Positions 8,655 through 16,408 of a stretch of 50,336 bases of DNA are shown one piece after another. Numbering within the stretch: the first letter of the stretch is position 1; every line of letters begins with the position of its first letter. The notes under the pieces are model-generated. The model was not told the origin of the DNA, ran no database searches, and saw nothing but the letters and a program-made list of their open reading frames with translations. Source of the stretch: an uncultured Lactobacillus sp. (lineage in GTDB: Bacteria > Bacillota > Bacilli > Lactobacillales > Lactobacillaceae); the NCBI GenBank assembly GCA_937874695.1, contig CALNAJ010000034.1, forward strand, positions 1 to 50,336. Direction: 5' to 3'. Made by a program: the position numbers and the translations under genes.

Positions 8655-9506
8655 ATGGCTAAAATTAAAATTGTTGCGGATTCTTCTGCCGGTCTAACCG
8701 ACCAGCAAATCCAGGATTACAATATTACCATTATCCCGTTGACGGTCATGATCGATGACACCATTTACGTTGAACGGGAATCAATCACCAATCAGGAATT
8801 TATTGAAAAGATGAAGACGTCCAAGACGTTGCCCAAGACGAGTCAACCACCATTGGGCAAGTTCGTGGAAACTTTTGATAAGTTGGGCGAAGACGGTAGT
8901 TCCGTCATCTGCTTCAACATGTTGGCAGCTATTAGTGGGACGGTGCACACCGCTGAACAAGCTGCGCAACTGTCTAAGACCGATGTTACGGTCGTTGACA
9001 CGCAATATACCGATCAAGCGATGGCCTTTCAAGTGATTGAAGCAGCCAAGTTGGCCGCTGAAGGTGCCGACAAGCAGGCCATTTTAGACCGTGCTGTCGC
9101 CGTTCGTGATCATACCAAGTTATTCATGGGTGTGGTGACTCTGGAAAACATTCTAAAGGGTGGTCGGCTCAGCCGGGCTGCCGGCATGCTGACGTCCCTG
9201 TTAAACATCAAGATTGTTTTACAAGTGACTGGCGGTGAACTAAAGATTCGGGCTAAAGGTCGCGGTATGAAGACCATCGACCGGTACTTTGACAAAGTCT
9301 ACGAACAAATCAAGCAGACGCCGGACATCGTATCCATCGGAATTTCTCACGTGGAAGCTTTCGAATCGATCGACAAGATTCAGGGCCACTTGCACGAAAT
9401 CTTGCCCGATAAAGACGTGCTGGTGCGCGAAACGGTACCCATCATTGCCACCCATGGGGGCCCAGGCGCCTTCGCATTGATGTACTACACCGATCCAACT
9501 AAATAA
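8655..9506 (+). CDS. DegV family fatty-acid-binding protein
   Basis: A 283-residue DegV protein. The N-terminus KIKIVADSSAGLTDQQIQDY and the segment TSQPPLGKFVETFDKL are family hallmarks, as is the C-terminal HGGPGAFALMYY. In Firmicutes, FakB-type DegV proteins present a bound fatty acid to the kinase FakA for phosphorylation and entry into phospholipid synthesis. Which fatty acid this paralogue binds cannot be read from sequence. It has its own promoter and terminator. Confidence 0.92.
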   Translation: MAKIKIVADSSAGLTDQQIQDYNITIIPLTVMIDDTIYVERESITNQEFIEKMKTSKTLPKTSQPPLGKFVETFDKLGEDGSSVICFNMLAAISGTVHTAEQAAQLSKTDVTVVDTQYTDQAMAFQVIEAAKLAAEGADKQAILDRAVAVRDHTKLFMGVVTLENILKGGRLSRAAGMLTSLLNIKIVLQVTGGELKIRAKGRGMKTIDRYFDKVYEQIKQTPDIVSIGISHVEAFESIDKIQGHLHEILPDKDVLVRETVPIIATHGGPGAFALMYYTDPTK

Positions 9507-9520
9507 TTGTTAACCGAGAA

Positions 9521-9546
9521 AAGGGGTGGCACGGCCACCGCTTTTT
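9521..9546 (+). terminator. Intrinsic terminator of degV
   Basis: GGTGGC (9525-9530) and GCCACC (9534-9539) form a tight stem with an ACG loop, flanked by A-rich and T-rich runs. Confidence 0.8.
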
Positions 9547-9570
9547 CTTTATCCCGAGGGGGGATTCTAA

Positions 9571-10500
9571 GTGAAAAATGCAAAAGGACTCAGTAAGATC
9601 GTGGGGGTCGCCCTACTGATCGTCCTTGTCACGCTGGCTGTCTTAACCTACTGGCATCCAGGCGCACGGACCACGTTGAACGGCGCACATCCCAATGCCG
9701 TTAACCGGCGGAAGGTCGTCCGAGTCGTGGCGCTGGGGGATTCATTGACGCAAGGGGTCGGTGACCAGCAGGACAAGGGCGGTTACACGCAACGCCTCAA
9801 AACCAAGATTCACCAACACGATAAGGTCAAGGTCATCATGCATAATTATGGCAAGTCCGGTGACCGCAGTGATCAGATTGAAAAACGCTTGGTCGATAGT
9901 AAAACGATGCAACGTCAGGTTGAAAAGTCACAGGCCATCGTGATGACGGTCGGGGGTAACGACCTCCTACAGACGCTGACCAAGAACGTCACCATCAATC
10001 AACAGTCGAAACTCAACACGCAACTAGATGGCGCACAGGCCACGTATCAGAAGAAGCTCAAGAGCCTGCTGAACACGGTTCGCAAGTACAATCCAACCGC
10101 GCCAATTTTCTTGTATACCATTTACAACCCGGTCTACGTGTACTTTGCCAACATTGATCAGGTCACGAACGCCGTCGATGGTTGGAATGCCACAACGACT
10201 AAGACGGCGAAGTCCTACAAGAACCTCTACATGGTCGACATTAGTCGGGCATTATCGGTGGGGCAATTCAAGTCCGCTACGCAACAGGCTAAGTTGAAGC
10301 GTACGTCACAGGACGTCAATAATGGCAAGATTTCAACGAAGACTTTCCAGGAGACGATTCTAGCCAGCGATGCGAGTGATGAATTGAATGATTATCTGTC
10401 ACCGGTGGACCATTTCCATCCGAACGCCAAGGGTTACCGCTTGATGACGCGTTACGTCTTCAAGGAAATGCAAGCCCATGAGCAATGGCTATTAAAATAG
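9571..10500 (+). CDS. SGNH/GDSL hydrolase, membrane-anchored (YpmR-like)
   Basis: A 309-residue lipase/esterase-type hydrolase. A single hydrophobic segment at residues 9-27 should act as a signal anchor, placing the enzyme outside the membrane. Block I is VVALGDSLTQGVGD with nucleophile Ser58; block III is GGND with Asp131 (Gly129-Asn130); the catalytic pair is in DHFHPN, Asp280 and His283. All four SGNH blocks are present. The start is GTG 9571 after GAGGGGGG. It is followed after 31 bases by the YpmS-like gene, the same order as B. subtilis ypmR-ypmS. The substrate is unknown. Confidence 0.9.
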   Translation: MKNAKGLSKIVGVALLIVLVTLAVLTYWHPGARTTLNGAHPNAVNRRKVVRVVALGDSLTQGVGDQQDKGGYTQRLKTKIHQHDKVKVIMHNYGKSGDRSDQIEKRLVDSKTMQRQVEKSQAIVMTVGGNDLLQTLTKNVTINQQSKLNTQLDGAQATYQKKLKSLLNTVRKYNPTAPIFLYTIYNPVYVYFANIDQVTNAVDGWNATTTKTAKSYKNLYMVDISRALSVGQFKSATQQAKLKRTSQDVNNGKISTKTFQETILASDASDELNDYLSPVDHFHPNAKGYRLMTRYVFKEMQAHEQWLLK

Positions 10501-10531
10501 GGCATTAGGTTGAATCAAGGAGGAATAATTT

Positions 10532-11134
10532 ATGCAGCGTCATTCAGCTCCAAAAGTTAAATCCCAACGCAATTGGTGGAAGTGGGGCTTCCTGGCTCTG
10601 ATTGCCGTGTTGGTTATCGCCATGATCACGGTTGGGGTCAAGGCTATGGGAACGACTAAGGTCGCTTCGACAGCCACGCCTGCCACGGATACGACCAATA
10701 TTAACGTCACTTTGAACAAGAAACAGGTCAATGCGCTTGCCGACTACTACGTGAACAAGTCTCTTAAGGGTCAAGACGTGAAGTACAGCTTTCAAGTGAC
10801 TGACCACGCCATCCTGACGGGTTCGACGAAGGTCTTAGGGGCCAACGTTAATTTTGTTTTACTCCTGAAGCCGACCGTGTTATCCTCAGGAGACGTGCAA
10901 TTGAAGGCCGAGAAGCTCTCCATCGGGTCGTTGCCCGTGCCAGTGAGCTTCGTCATGAGCTATATTGCGAAGAATTATCCGTTACCTAATTGGGTTGCGA
11001 TGAACAGTAGAGCACAGACTGCTACGCTTCACCTGACGGCCATCGGTAACGGGAAGAAACTCTCGTATGCCGCTAAAAAGATCGATATGTCTGGTGCCGG
11101 TAAGTTTGTCTTCCAAGCTCGGATTCCAGACTAA
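10532..11134 (+). CDS. YpmS family (DUF2140) membrane-anchored protein
   Basis: A 200-residue protein with a basic N-terminus (MQRHSAPKVKSQRNWWKWG) and one transmembrane helix at about residues 17-39, followed by an extracellular domain. The segment VTLNKKQVNALADYYVNK and the closing SGAGKFVFQARIPD resemble the DUF2140/YpmS family of Firmicutes. Function is not established; the consistent pairing with a secreted GDSL hydrolase suggests a shared envelope role. Start ATG 10532 follows AAGGAGGA. Confidence 0.82.
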   Translation: MQRHSAPKVKSQRNWWKWGFLALIAVLVIAMITVGVKAMGTTKVASTATPATDTTNINVTLNKKQVNALADYYVNKSLKGQDVKYSFQVTDHAILTGSTKVLGANVNFVLLLKPTVLSSGDVQLKAEKLSIGSLPVPVSFVMSYIAKNYPLPNWVAMNSRAQTATLHLTAIGNGKKLSYAAKKIDMSGAGKFVFQARIPD

Positions 11135-11149
11135 CTAAGGAGGCACTTC

Positions 11150-11371
11150 ATGCCCAAGACGTTTTACCAATATTTAATGACCCAACGTAATCCCGAAAGC
11201 TACGACCCTGTCGCAACTTTTGCCAACAATGCTTTTCTTGACAGTTCATTTCCCAAGCAGGATACGGAGTTTGACTCTTTATCCAAGTATCTTGAAGAGA
11301 ATGCACCTTATCTGCCATCGATGACGATCTTTGATGACGCCTGGCAGATGTATTTGGCGGCATTGGCTTGA
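11150..11371 (+). CDS. YozE family SAM-like protein
   Basis: A 73-residue protein starting MPKTFYQYLMTQRNPES. The block DPVATFANNAFLDSSFPKQ and the helix SKYLEENAPYLPSM match the short, helical YozE/SAM-like (DUF1250) family, usually 70-75 residues. Function is unknown. It starts at ATG 11150 after AAGGAGG, 15 bases behind the YpmS-like gene. It is the last intact chromosomal gene before the integrated element; rbgA originally followed it. Confidence 0.85.
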   Translation: MPKTFYQYLMTQRNPESYDPVATFANNAFLDSSFPKQDTEFDSLSKYLEENAPYLPSMTIFDDAWQMYLAALA

Positions 11372-11420
11372 GTTAATGACTTAATTATCAGTATTTACGT
11401 AACATCCAAGGAGGAAATTT

Positions 11421-11441
11421 ATGAGCATCATCCAATGGTAG
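11421..11441 (+). pseudogene. Stranded original 5' end of rbgA at the left junction
   Basis: An AAGGAGGA ribosome site (11408-11415) is followed by ATG and codons reading MSIIQW, then a stop. The intact rbgA at 23578 begins MATIQWFPGHMAK, so this is the original start of that gene, cut off by integration after the Trp codon. It is the chromosomal half of attL. Confidence 0.8.
11430..11439 (+). repeat. attL core (10 bp)
   Basis: ATCCAATGGT here matches ATTCAATGGT at 23587-23596 with one mismatch. Both encode the IQW codons near the start of rbgA. The strictly identical part is CAATGGT (11433-11439). Confidence 0.7.
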
Positions 11442-11513
11442 ACTGGAAGCTCACTATAAAAAATGACTAGATATTGTAAAAAAGCAGCGGGATAATATGA
11501 GATTTAAGTAGCC

Positions 11514-11539
11514 AAAAGCCTGATAAAACGGGCTTTTTT
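11514..11539 (+). terminator. Terminator just inside the left end
   Basis: AAAAGCC (11514-11520) and GGCTTTT (11531-11537) form a stem followed by T residues. It should stop transcripts of the GDSL-YpmS-YozE operon soon after they enter the element. Confidence 0.65.
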
Positions 11540-11634
11540 GTTTGCCGTTGATTTGAAAGTTTAGGTATCTTTTTCTCCCAATTTTGTATAGAAATTTGGC
11601 CGATTGAGCAATAATAAGCAATGATTATCAAATT

Positions 11635-11679
11635 ATGGTACCAAAATTGGTACCGCAAAAAGGCCGCCGGGACATATGG
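11635..11679. repeat. Putative left integrase-arm region (GGTACC palindrome plus CGGGACAT)
   Basis: GGTACCAA and TTGGTACC (11637-11654) form an 8-bp palindrome with a 2-nt centre. CCGGGACATATGG (11667-11679) follows. The same combination, ATGGTACCA plus CGGGACACATGG, recurs at the right end (23478-23518), and CCGGGACATGG occurs at 22101-22112 beside the integrase start. Shared end repeats of this kind suit integrase or excisionase binding. Confidence 0.5.
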
Positions 11680-11836
11680 ACTTCCTTTTATGGATTTGAA
11701 TAAGTTATTTTCAAAACGAAATATCGATCCAAGTTTGAAGTTGGTTAATCTATCGGCTTAAAAAACTAATCATGGAAGAATGTGATTATTCAGTATGATC
11801 TAAAATAGATGCTGCTATTTTATTTCAAAATAAAGC

Positions 11837-11866
11837 TTGACGCTTACATAGATATGGGTCTATATT
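11837..11866 (+). promoter_or_regulatory. Promoter of the ars cluster
   Basis: TTGACG (11837-11842), an 18-nt spacer and TATATT (11861-11866). Operator copy 1 lies between and over the -10, which fits ArsR repression. The first gene, arsR, starts about 320 bases downstream, an unusually long leader. Confidence 0.55.
11848..11863. promoter_or_regulatory. ArsR operator copy 1
   Basis: ATAGA, 6 bases (TATGGG), TCTAT: an inverted repeat overlapping the ars promoter. Confidence 0.6.
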
Positions 11867-11872
11867 ATAGAT

Positions 11873-11888
11873 ATAGATGCGCGTCTAT
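11873..11888. promoter_or_regulatory. ArsR operator copy 2
   Basis: ATAGA, 6 bases (TGCGCG), TCTAT: same arms and spacing as copy 1, 25 bases further on, near the expected transcription start. Confidence 0.6.
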
Positions 11889-12194
11889 GTTTACAAAATA
11901 CGATGTTTCTTGCGGTGATCGAAGCAAGTTGAGTTGAGGAAATGCAGTTGCGGAGTTTGCAACTAAGTTCCCTAAAATCACCACGAAAGCGGTCATAATC
12001 ATTCATTTTGGCAACACTGATTAGCAAGAAGTATCTGCTTGTTGAATATTTTCTGCTAAACAGGATTGGCTTTCTGTTGTTGATTAAGCCAAAACCAAAA
12101 GTAGCAAGTTCAGTCTGTATCACTGTAACATCAATGTTTATTATTAGCGTATTTAACTAATAGATTACCTTAATTATGGAATAGGAGCTTACAA

Positions 12195-12554
12195 ATGGAC
12201 TATCAAAAGTATGTTCAAATACTGAAAGCAATGGCCGATCCAAATCGCTTAAAAATTATTGATCTGCTTTCCTGTGGTTCTTTGTGTGCTTGTGATATTT
12301 TAGAATACTTCGATTTTTCGCAGCCGACTTTATCCCACCATATGAAAGTCTTGCAAAATGCCGGTATTGTTGCGGCACGCAAGGAGGGAAAGTGGCAGCA
12401 TTACACGTTACGCGCCGACTTTATGCTGACCTTTAAGCAGGATACAGCGCAATTATTATCAAGTGATGATCACTGTATCTGTCACGATGCCGGCTGTGCT
12501 GATTGTGAAGAATGTGCTTCAGGAAAGGTTGTTATGACTAATGAAAAAGATTGA
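12195..12554 (+). CDS. arsR: ArsR arsenical-responsive repressor with cysteine-rich tail
   Basis: A 119-residue winged-helix repressor of the ArsR/SmtB family. The recognition region is DFSQPTLSHHMKVLQNAGIV. The trivalent-arsenic site of E. coli-type ArsR, ELCVCDL with Cys32/34, corresponds to SLCACDIL with Cys31 and Cys33 here. Unusually, the last ~30 residues hold five more cysteines (94, 96, 101, 104, 107) in CICHDAGCADCEEC. It overlaps arsD by 14 bases, implying translational coupling. Start ATG 12195 follows ATAGGAGC. It should bind the ATAGA-N6-TCTAT operators and release on As(III) or Sb(III). Confidence 0.93.
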   Translation: MDYQKYVQILKAMADPNRLKIIDLLSCGSLCACDILEYFDFSQPTLSHHMKVLQNAGIVAARKEGKWQHYTLRADFMLTFKQDTAQLLSSDDHCICHDAGCADCEECASGKVVMTNEKD

Positions 12555-12915
12555 ATTATTTGAACCAGCAATGTGCTGCTCGACTGGGGTTTGTGGCCCG
12601 TCCGTTGATCCTGCTCTTTTAATGATCACGTCGGCTTTTGATGCGCTGCAAGGTGTGACCACCGTTGAAGCTGACCGCTACAACTTAAGCAATAATCCTG
12701 ATGTTTTTAGTGAGCGGGCCGATATTTTAGCGGCCATCAAGGATGATGCTGACGCTGTTTTGCCGATCACCGTGGTTGACGGCCAGATCGTTAAAACTGG
12801 CGCTTACCCAACGATCGATGAATTATCTGACTATACTGGGCTAGTTTTCGTGCCAGCTGAGCAAACCGGTGGTTGTTGTGGCGGTGACGGGGGCTGTTGC
12901 AAAATTTTTAAGTAA
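12541..12915 (+). CDS. arsD: ArsD arsenic metallochaperone
   Basis: A 124-residue ArsD, which carries trivalent arsenic from thiols to the ArsA ATPase. All cysteines of the E. coli protein are matched: Cys12, Cys13 and Cys18 in MCCSTGVCGPSV (the essential transfer site), Cys112-113 and Cys119-120 in the tail GGCCGGDGGCC. It starts at ATG 12541 inside the end of arsR. A hairpin terminator follows at 12914-12938, so transcription into arsA is probably controlled separately. Confidence 0.95.
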   Translation: MKKIELFEPAMCCSTGVCGPSVDPALLMITSAFDALQGVTTVEADRYNLSNNPDVFSERADILAAIKDDADAVLPITVVDGQIVKTGAYPTIDELSDYTGLVFVPAEQTGGCCGGDGGCCKIFK

Positions 12916-12938
12916 GAGATGGCGCGGCCATTTCTTTT
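12914..12938 (+). terminator. Terminator or attenuator between arsD and arsA
   Basis: AGAGATGGC (12915-12923) and GCCATTTCT (12927-12935) form a stem with a 3-nt loop and one wobble pair, then TTT. The next ArsR-type operator follows within 10 bases. Confidence 0.6.
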
Positions 12939-12947
12939 GAATTATAC

Positions 12948-12963
12948 ATAGATAAATATCTAT
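12948..12963. promoter_or_regulatory. ArsR operator copy 3, before arsA
   Basis: ATAGA, 6 bases (TAAATA), TCTAT: the third copy of the ars operator, immediately before the arsA ribosome site. TTGAAT at 12937-12942 may be the -35 of a local promoter, but I see no firm -10. Confidence 0.6.
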
Positions 12964-12981
12964 GTGACTGAGGAGGATAAC

Positions 12982-14712
12982 ATGCAAGATTATCAACCAC
13001 AAAAGGCTAATTTAACTCATTATTTGTTTTTTACCGGTAAAGGTGGCGTTGGTAAAACAACGACGGCCAGTGCGACCGCCATTAATTTGGCCGACGCTGG
13101 CAATCAAGTGATGCTCGTTTCAACTGACCCAGCCAGTAATTTACAGGATGTTTTCAATACAGCGTTGACCAATAAACCACAAGCAATCAAAGGTGTACCG
13201 GGGTTGTTTGCCGCCAACTTTGATCCAGTGACTGCTGCCGGTGAGTATCGGGAGAGTGTTGTTGGCCCTTATCGCGGCGTATTGCCGGCCGCGGCGATCA
13301 AAAATATCGAGGAGCAACTATCTGGCTCGTGTACAGTCGAGATCGCGGCATTTAATGAATTTGCCAACTTTCTAACTGATCCGACGGTTGACCAACGCTT
13401 TGATTATATTATTTTCGACACGGCGCCGACCGGCCATGCCTTGCGCATGCTACAGCTACCGTCAGCGTGGAATAATTATTTAGCTGAAAATGAGCGCGGT
13501 GCTTCTTGTTTAGGCCAATTAGCTGGCATGGGTGATAAAAAAGCAATTTACGCCAAGGCGGTAGCAACGTTAAGCAATGGGGACTTGACCACATTAATGT
13601 TGGTAACGCGGCCACAAAAAGCCGCATTACTTGAAGCGGCACGAGCAGCACAAGAACTAGCCGCGATCGGCATGACTAATCAGCAGTTGATCATTAATGG
13701 CACGCTTAAAACACCGACGGATCACGCTTCGCAGGCTATTTTTGCGCAACAACAGGCTGATCTACAACAAATGCCGGCTGTATTAAAAAAATTTGCTCAG
13801 TATGAAGTGCCGTTACGCGCCTACAACGTTACCGGCTTAAATAAATTACACCTGGTGTTACAGGCAACACAACCCGCATTAGCTACCTATCCGCCGCTGA
13901 CCAATAACTATCCCAACTTAGATACGATCGTTGCTGATCTGATCAAGACGGATAAAAAGATTATTTTTACCATGGGCAAAGGGGGCGTCGGTAAAACAAC
14001 GGTTGCGGTGCAGATCACGCAGAAATTAGTGGCCCAACATAAAACCGTTCATTTAGCCACCACTGATCCGGCCGATCATCTAGATTTCTTTAAAACAGCT
14101 GATCCGGCAGTTACGATCAGCCATATTGACGAGCAGCAGGTATTGAAAGATTATCAAGCTGAAGTACTGGCAACGGCTCGCCAAACCATGAAAGCGGCTG
14201 ACGTTGATTATGTCGCCGAAGATCTCCGTTCACCATGTACGCAAGAAATTGCGGTTTTCCGCGCTTTTGCTAATATTGTGGCGCAAAACGACAGTGACGT
14301 GGTGGTGATCGATACGGCGCCAACTGGGCACACGTTGTTACTATTAGATTCCACTCAAAGTTATGCACAGGAAGTTAAGCGCACAGCCGGTGACGTGCCA
14401 CAAGCAATTATTGATCTATTGCCACGGTTGCAAGATCCCCAACAAACCGAGATCGTGATGGTGACTTTACCGGAAACAACGCCAGTCTACGAATCAATGC
14501 GGCTCAATGAAGATTTAAACCGGGCGCAAATTGCCCATACATGGTGGTTGGTCAATCAAAGCATGCTGGCTACACAAACCACGCATCCGTGTTTACAAGC
14601 ACGGGCACAAAATGAAGTTGAATGGATCGAAAAAGTCAAAGACGTTTCGGCCAATCATTTTGCAGTGGAACAGTGGCAACCAGATTTTGAACAAACGCTA
14701 TTAACGATTTAA
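12982..14712 (+). CDS. arsA: ArsA arsenite-translocating ATPase
   Basis: A 576-residue tandem ATPase that powers ArsB-mediated arsenite extrusion. Each half has a deviant Walker A (GKGGVGKTT at 19-27 and 332-340) and a signal-transduction motif (DTAPTGHALRML and DTAPTGHTLLLL). The three arsenic-binding cysteines of E. coli ArsA (113, 172, 422) correspond to Cys117 (GSCTVEIAAF), Cys176 (GASCLG) and Cys419 (SPCTQEIAVF). I take ATG 12982, preceded by GAGGAGG, not the GTG at 12964 that overlaps operator 3. It acts on the cytoplasmic face with ArsB. Confidence 0.95.
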   Translation: MQDYQPQKANLTHYLFFTGKGGVGKTTTASATAINLADAGNQVMLVSTDPASNLQDVFNTALTNKPQAIKGVPGLFAANFDPVTAAGEYRESVVGPYRGVLPAAAIKNIEEQLSGSCTVEIAAFNEFANFLTDPTVDQRFDYIIFDTAPTGHALRMLQLPSAWNNYLAENERGASCLGQLAGMGDKKAIYAKAVATLSNGDLTTLMLVTRPQKAALLEAARAAQELAAIGMTNQQLIINGTLKTPTDHASQAIFAQQQADLQQMPAVLKKFAQYEVPLRAYNVTGLNKLHLVLQATQPALATYPPLTNNYPNLDTIVADLIKTDKKIIFTMGKGGVGKTTVAVQITQKLVAQHKTVHLATTDPADHLDFFKTADPAVTISHIDEQQVLKDYQAEVLATARQTMKAADVDYVAEDLRSPCTQEIAVFRAFANIVAQNDSDVVVIDTAPTGHTLLLLDSTQSYAQEVKRTAGDVPQAIIDLLPRLQDPQQTEIVMVTLPETTPVYESMRLNEDLNRAQIAHTWWLVNQSMLATQTTHPCLQARAQNEVEWIEKVKDVSANHFAVEQWQPDFEQTLLTI

Positions 14713-14728
14713 ATAAAGATATCAATTG

Positions 14729-14750
14729 ATCAGGGTAGCGATACCCTGAT
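14729..14750. terminator. Hairpin between arsA and arsB
   Basis: ATCAGGGTA and TACCCTGAT form a perfect 9-bp stem with a GCGA tetraloop. Only TTT follows, so it may attenuate or stabilise mRNA ends rather than terminate fully. Confidence 0.5.
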
Positions 14751-14770
14751 TTTGGTAGTTGGGAGGAATT

Positions 14771-16066
14771 ATGCAAGTCTTTTTTGCTGTTTTTATATTT
14801 TTACTCACGTTATTATTCGTCATTTGGCAACCTAAGGGGCTATCAATAGGCTGGACCGCAATTGGTGGGGCAGTACTTGCACTGCTATTTCGGGTCGTCA
14901 CATTTAAAGATGTGGGTACCGTTACTGGGATCGTTTGGAACGCCACTTTGTCGTTTGTCGCCATTATTTTGATCTCATTGATTTTAGATGAGATCGGCTT
15001 TTTCGAGTGGGCCGCTTTACATATGGCACGACTGGCTAAAGGCAATGGTGTACGTATGTTCATTTTGATCGCTATTTTAGGTGCGATCGTGGCGGCACTT
15101 TTTGCCAACGATGGGGCGGCATTGATTTTAACGCCGATCGTTCTGGCAATGGTGCGAGCCCTACATTTTGATGAAAAAAAGGTTTTCCCATTTATTATTG
15201 CCAGTGGCTTTATTGCCGATGCGACTTCGTTACCATTAGTTGTTAGTAATCTAGTCAATATTGTTTCCGCTGACTTTTTCGGAATTACATTTTCCGAGTA
15301 TGCCCTAAGAATGTGGATCCCTGATCTTTTTTCACTGATCGCCAGCATCAGTATCTTATATTTGTATTTCCGCAAGGCCTTACCCAAACATTATGATGCA
15401 GATCAGGTTGCTGAACCAAAATCTGCAATCAAAGATCAACGATTATTTAAGTTCTCTTGGGTCGTGTTAGCGGCGTTATTGATCGGTTATTTTAGCAGTA
15501 GTTTTCTAAACATTCCCGTTTCGTTTATTGCACTTACGATTGCCGCAATTTTCTTGTTGGTTGGTCAACAAAGTCATCACGTTGATACTAAGGCAGTCAT
15601 TAAAGGAGCACCGTGGAACATCGTCTTCTTTTCAATCGGAATGTATGTGGTGGTTTATGGCCTACAAAATGTTGGCTTGACAACATTACTTGCTGGTGTT
15701 ATCGCCAAAATGGCAACTGGTAGCCGGTTTGTGGCGACCATGGGAATGGGTTATTTGGCAGCGTTCCTGTCATCAGCGATGAATAATATGCCAACGGTAA
15801 TGATCAATGCTTTATCGATCAAGGGCGCTAATGTATCAGGGTTAATGCACCAAACGTTAGTTTATGCAAATATTATTGGTTCTGATCTAGGACCAAAGAT
15901 CACACCAATCGGTTCGCTGGCGACGTTAGTGTGGTTACATGTTTTGGCGCAAAAAAACGTAAAAATTGCTTGGGGTACTTATTTTAAAATTGGGATCACG
16001 ATCACGATTCCAGTCCTATTCATTACATTATGTGGTTTATGGTTATCGCTAAGTCTTTTTGGTTGA
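14771..16066 (+). CDS. arsB: ArsB arsenite efflux pump
   Basis: A 431-residue membrane protein with about 12 hydrophobic helices, of the ArsB/NhaD-like ion transporter superfamily. It shows the ArsB hallmarks FANDGAALILTPIVLAMV, the central SSAMNNMPTVMINALSI and the C-terminal GSDLGPKITPIGSLATLVWL. It exports As(OH)3 or Sb(OH)3, alone by proton antiport or coupled to ArsA. ATG 14771 follows GGGAGG; an in-frame TTG 12 bases upstream is less likely. The next gene begins 12 bases after its stop. Confidence 0.95.
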   Translation: MQVFFAVFIFLLTLLFVIWQPKGLSIGWTAIGGAVLALLFRVVTFKDVGTVTGIVWNATLSFVAIILISLILDEIGFFEWAALHMARLAKGNGVRMFILIAILGAIVAALFANDGAALILTPIVLAMVRALHFDEKKVFPFIIASGFIADATSLPLVVSNLVNIVSADFFGITFSEYALRMWIPDLFSLIASISILYLYFRKALPKHYDADQVAEPKSAIKDQRLFKFSWVVLAALLIGYFSSSFLNIPVSFIALTIAAIFLLVGQQSHHVDTKAVIKGAPWNIVFFSIGMYVVVYGLQNVGLTTLLAGVIAKMATGSRFVATMGMGYLAAFLSSAMNNMPTVMINALSIKGANVSGLMHQTLVYANIIGSDLGPKITPIGSLATLVWLHVLAQKNVKIAWGTYFKIGITITIPVLFITLCGLWLSLSLFG

Positions 16067-16078
16067 GGATGACTTGCT

Positions 16079-16408
16079 ATGATGCAAACTGAGTATGCAC
16101 AACAAGATTCATTAGCTAATAGATTAAACATAGTCGATGCTTTAGTGAAACAGGCCACGAAAGCTGAAATAGAATCAATTTCTGCTGTTTACCTGATTCA
16201 AGCCAACCAAGAAATTAATTTGCTTGAATTAAAATACAGTAGTGAATTAACAATACAACAGAACTTGTATAAGGTAAAAATAGCCTTTTTGCAAATAAAT
16301 CACTTGATTTTAAATAATCTAGCGGTCAGCTATTTTCGTGATTATACACAAATAGAAAAGGAATTTGAACATTTTCATCGTCTAATATGCGAGGTGAAAG
16401 ACGATTAA
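16079..16408 (+). CDS. Small protein of unknown function in the ars cluster
   Basis: A 109-residue protein I do not recognise. It is predicted mostly alpha-helical and glutamine/leucine rich (YLIQANQEINLLELKYSS, IAFLQINHLILNNLAVSYF), with a single cysteine near the end (HRLICEVKDD) and no signal peptide or clear membrane helix. It lies 12 bases after arsB and its stop overlaps the apparent start of arsD2, so it belongs to the operon. Its AT content is higher than arsRDA. It could be a local accessory or an ArsD partner, but nothing in the sequence proves it. Confidence 0.65.
   Translation: MMQTEYAQQDSLANRLNIVDALVKQATKAEIESISAVYLIQANQEINLLELKYSSELTIQQNLYKVKIAFLQINHLILNNLAVSYFRDYTQIEKEFEHFHRLICEVKDD

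Larger units (their letters stand above)
11440..12194. other. Non-coding left end of the element
   Basis: About 750 bases without a convincing gene. It holds a terminator (11514-11539), a GGTACC palindrome and integrase-arm-like repeat (11635-11679), a small hairpin with AAAATAG/CTATTTT arms (11802-11821), and the ars promoter with two operators (11837-11888). From 11889 to 12194 there is only an undistinguished stretch. An 87-codon minus-strand ORF (11860-12123) crosses the operators, has no clear ribosome site and resembles nothing I recognise. Confidence 0.6.

Noticed and set aside
11860..12123. 87-codon minus-strand ORF as a real gene
   Set aside because: It runs across the ars operators, lacks a clear ribosome site and resembles no family I know.
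14722..15387. 221-codon minus-strand ORF opposite arsB
   Set aside because: It is the antisense shadow of a strong membrane-protein gene; its composition (Ile, Lys, Ala, Thr rich) is that expected of such shadows.
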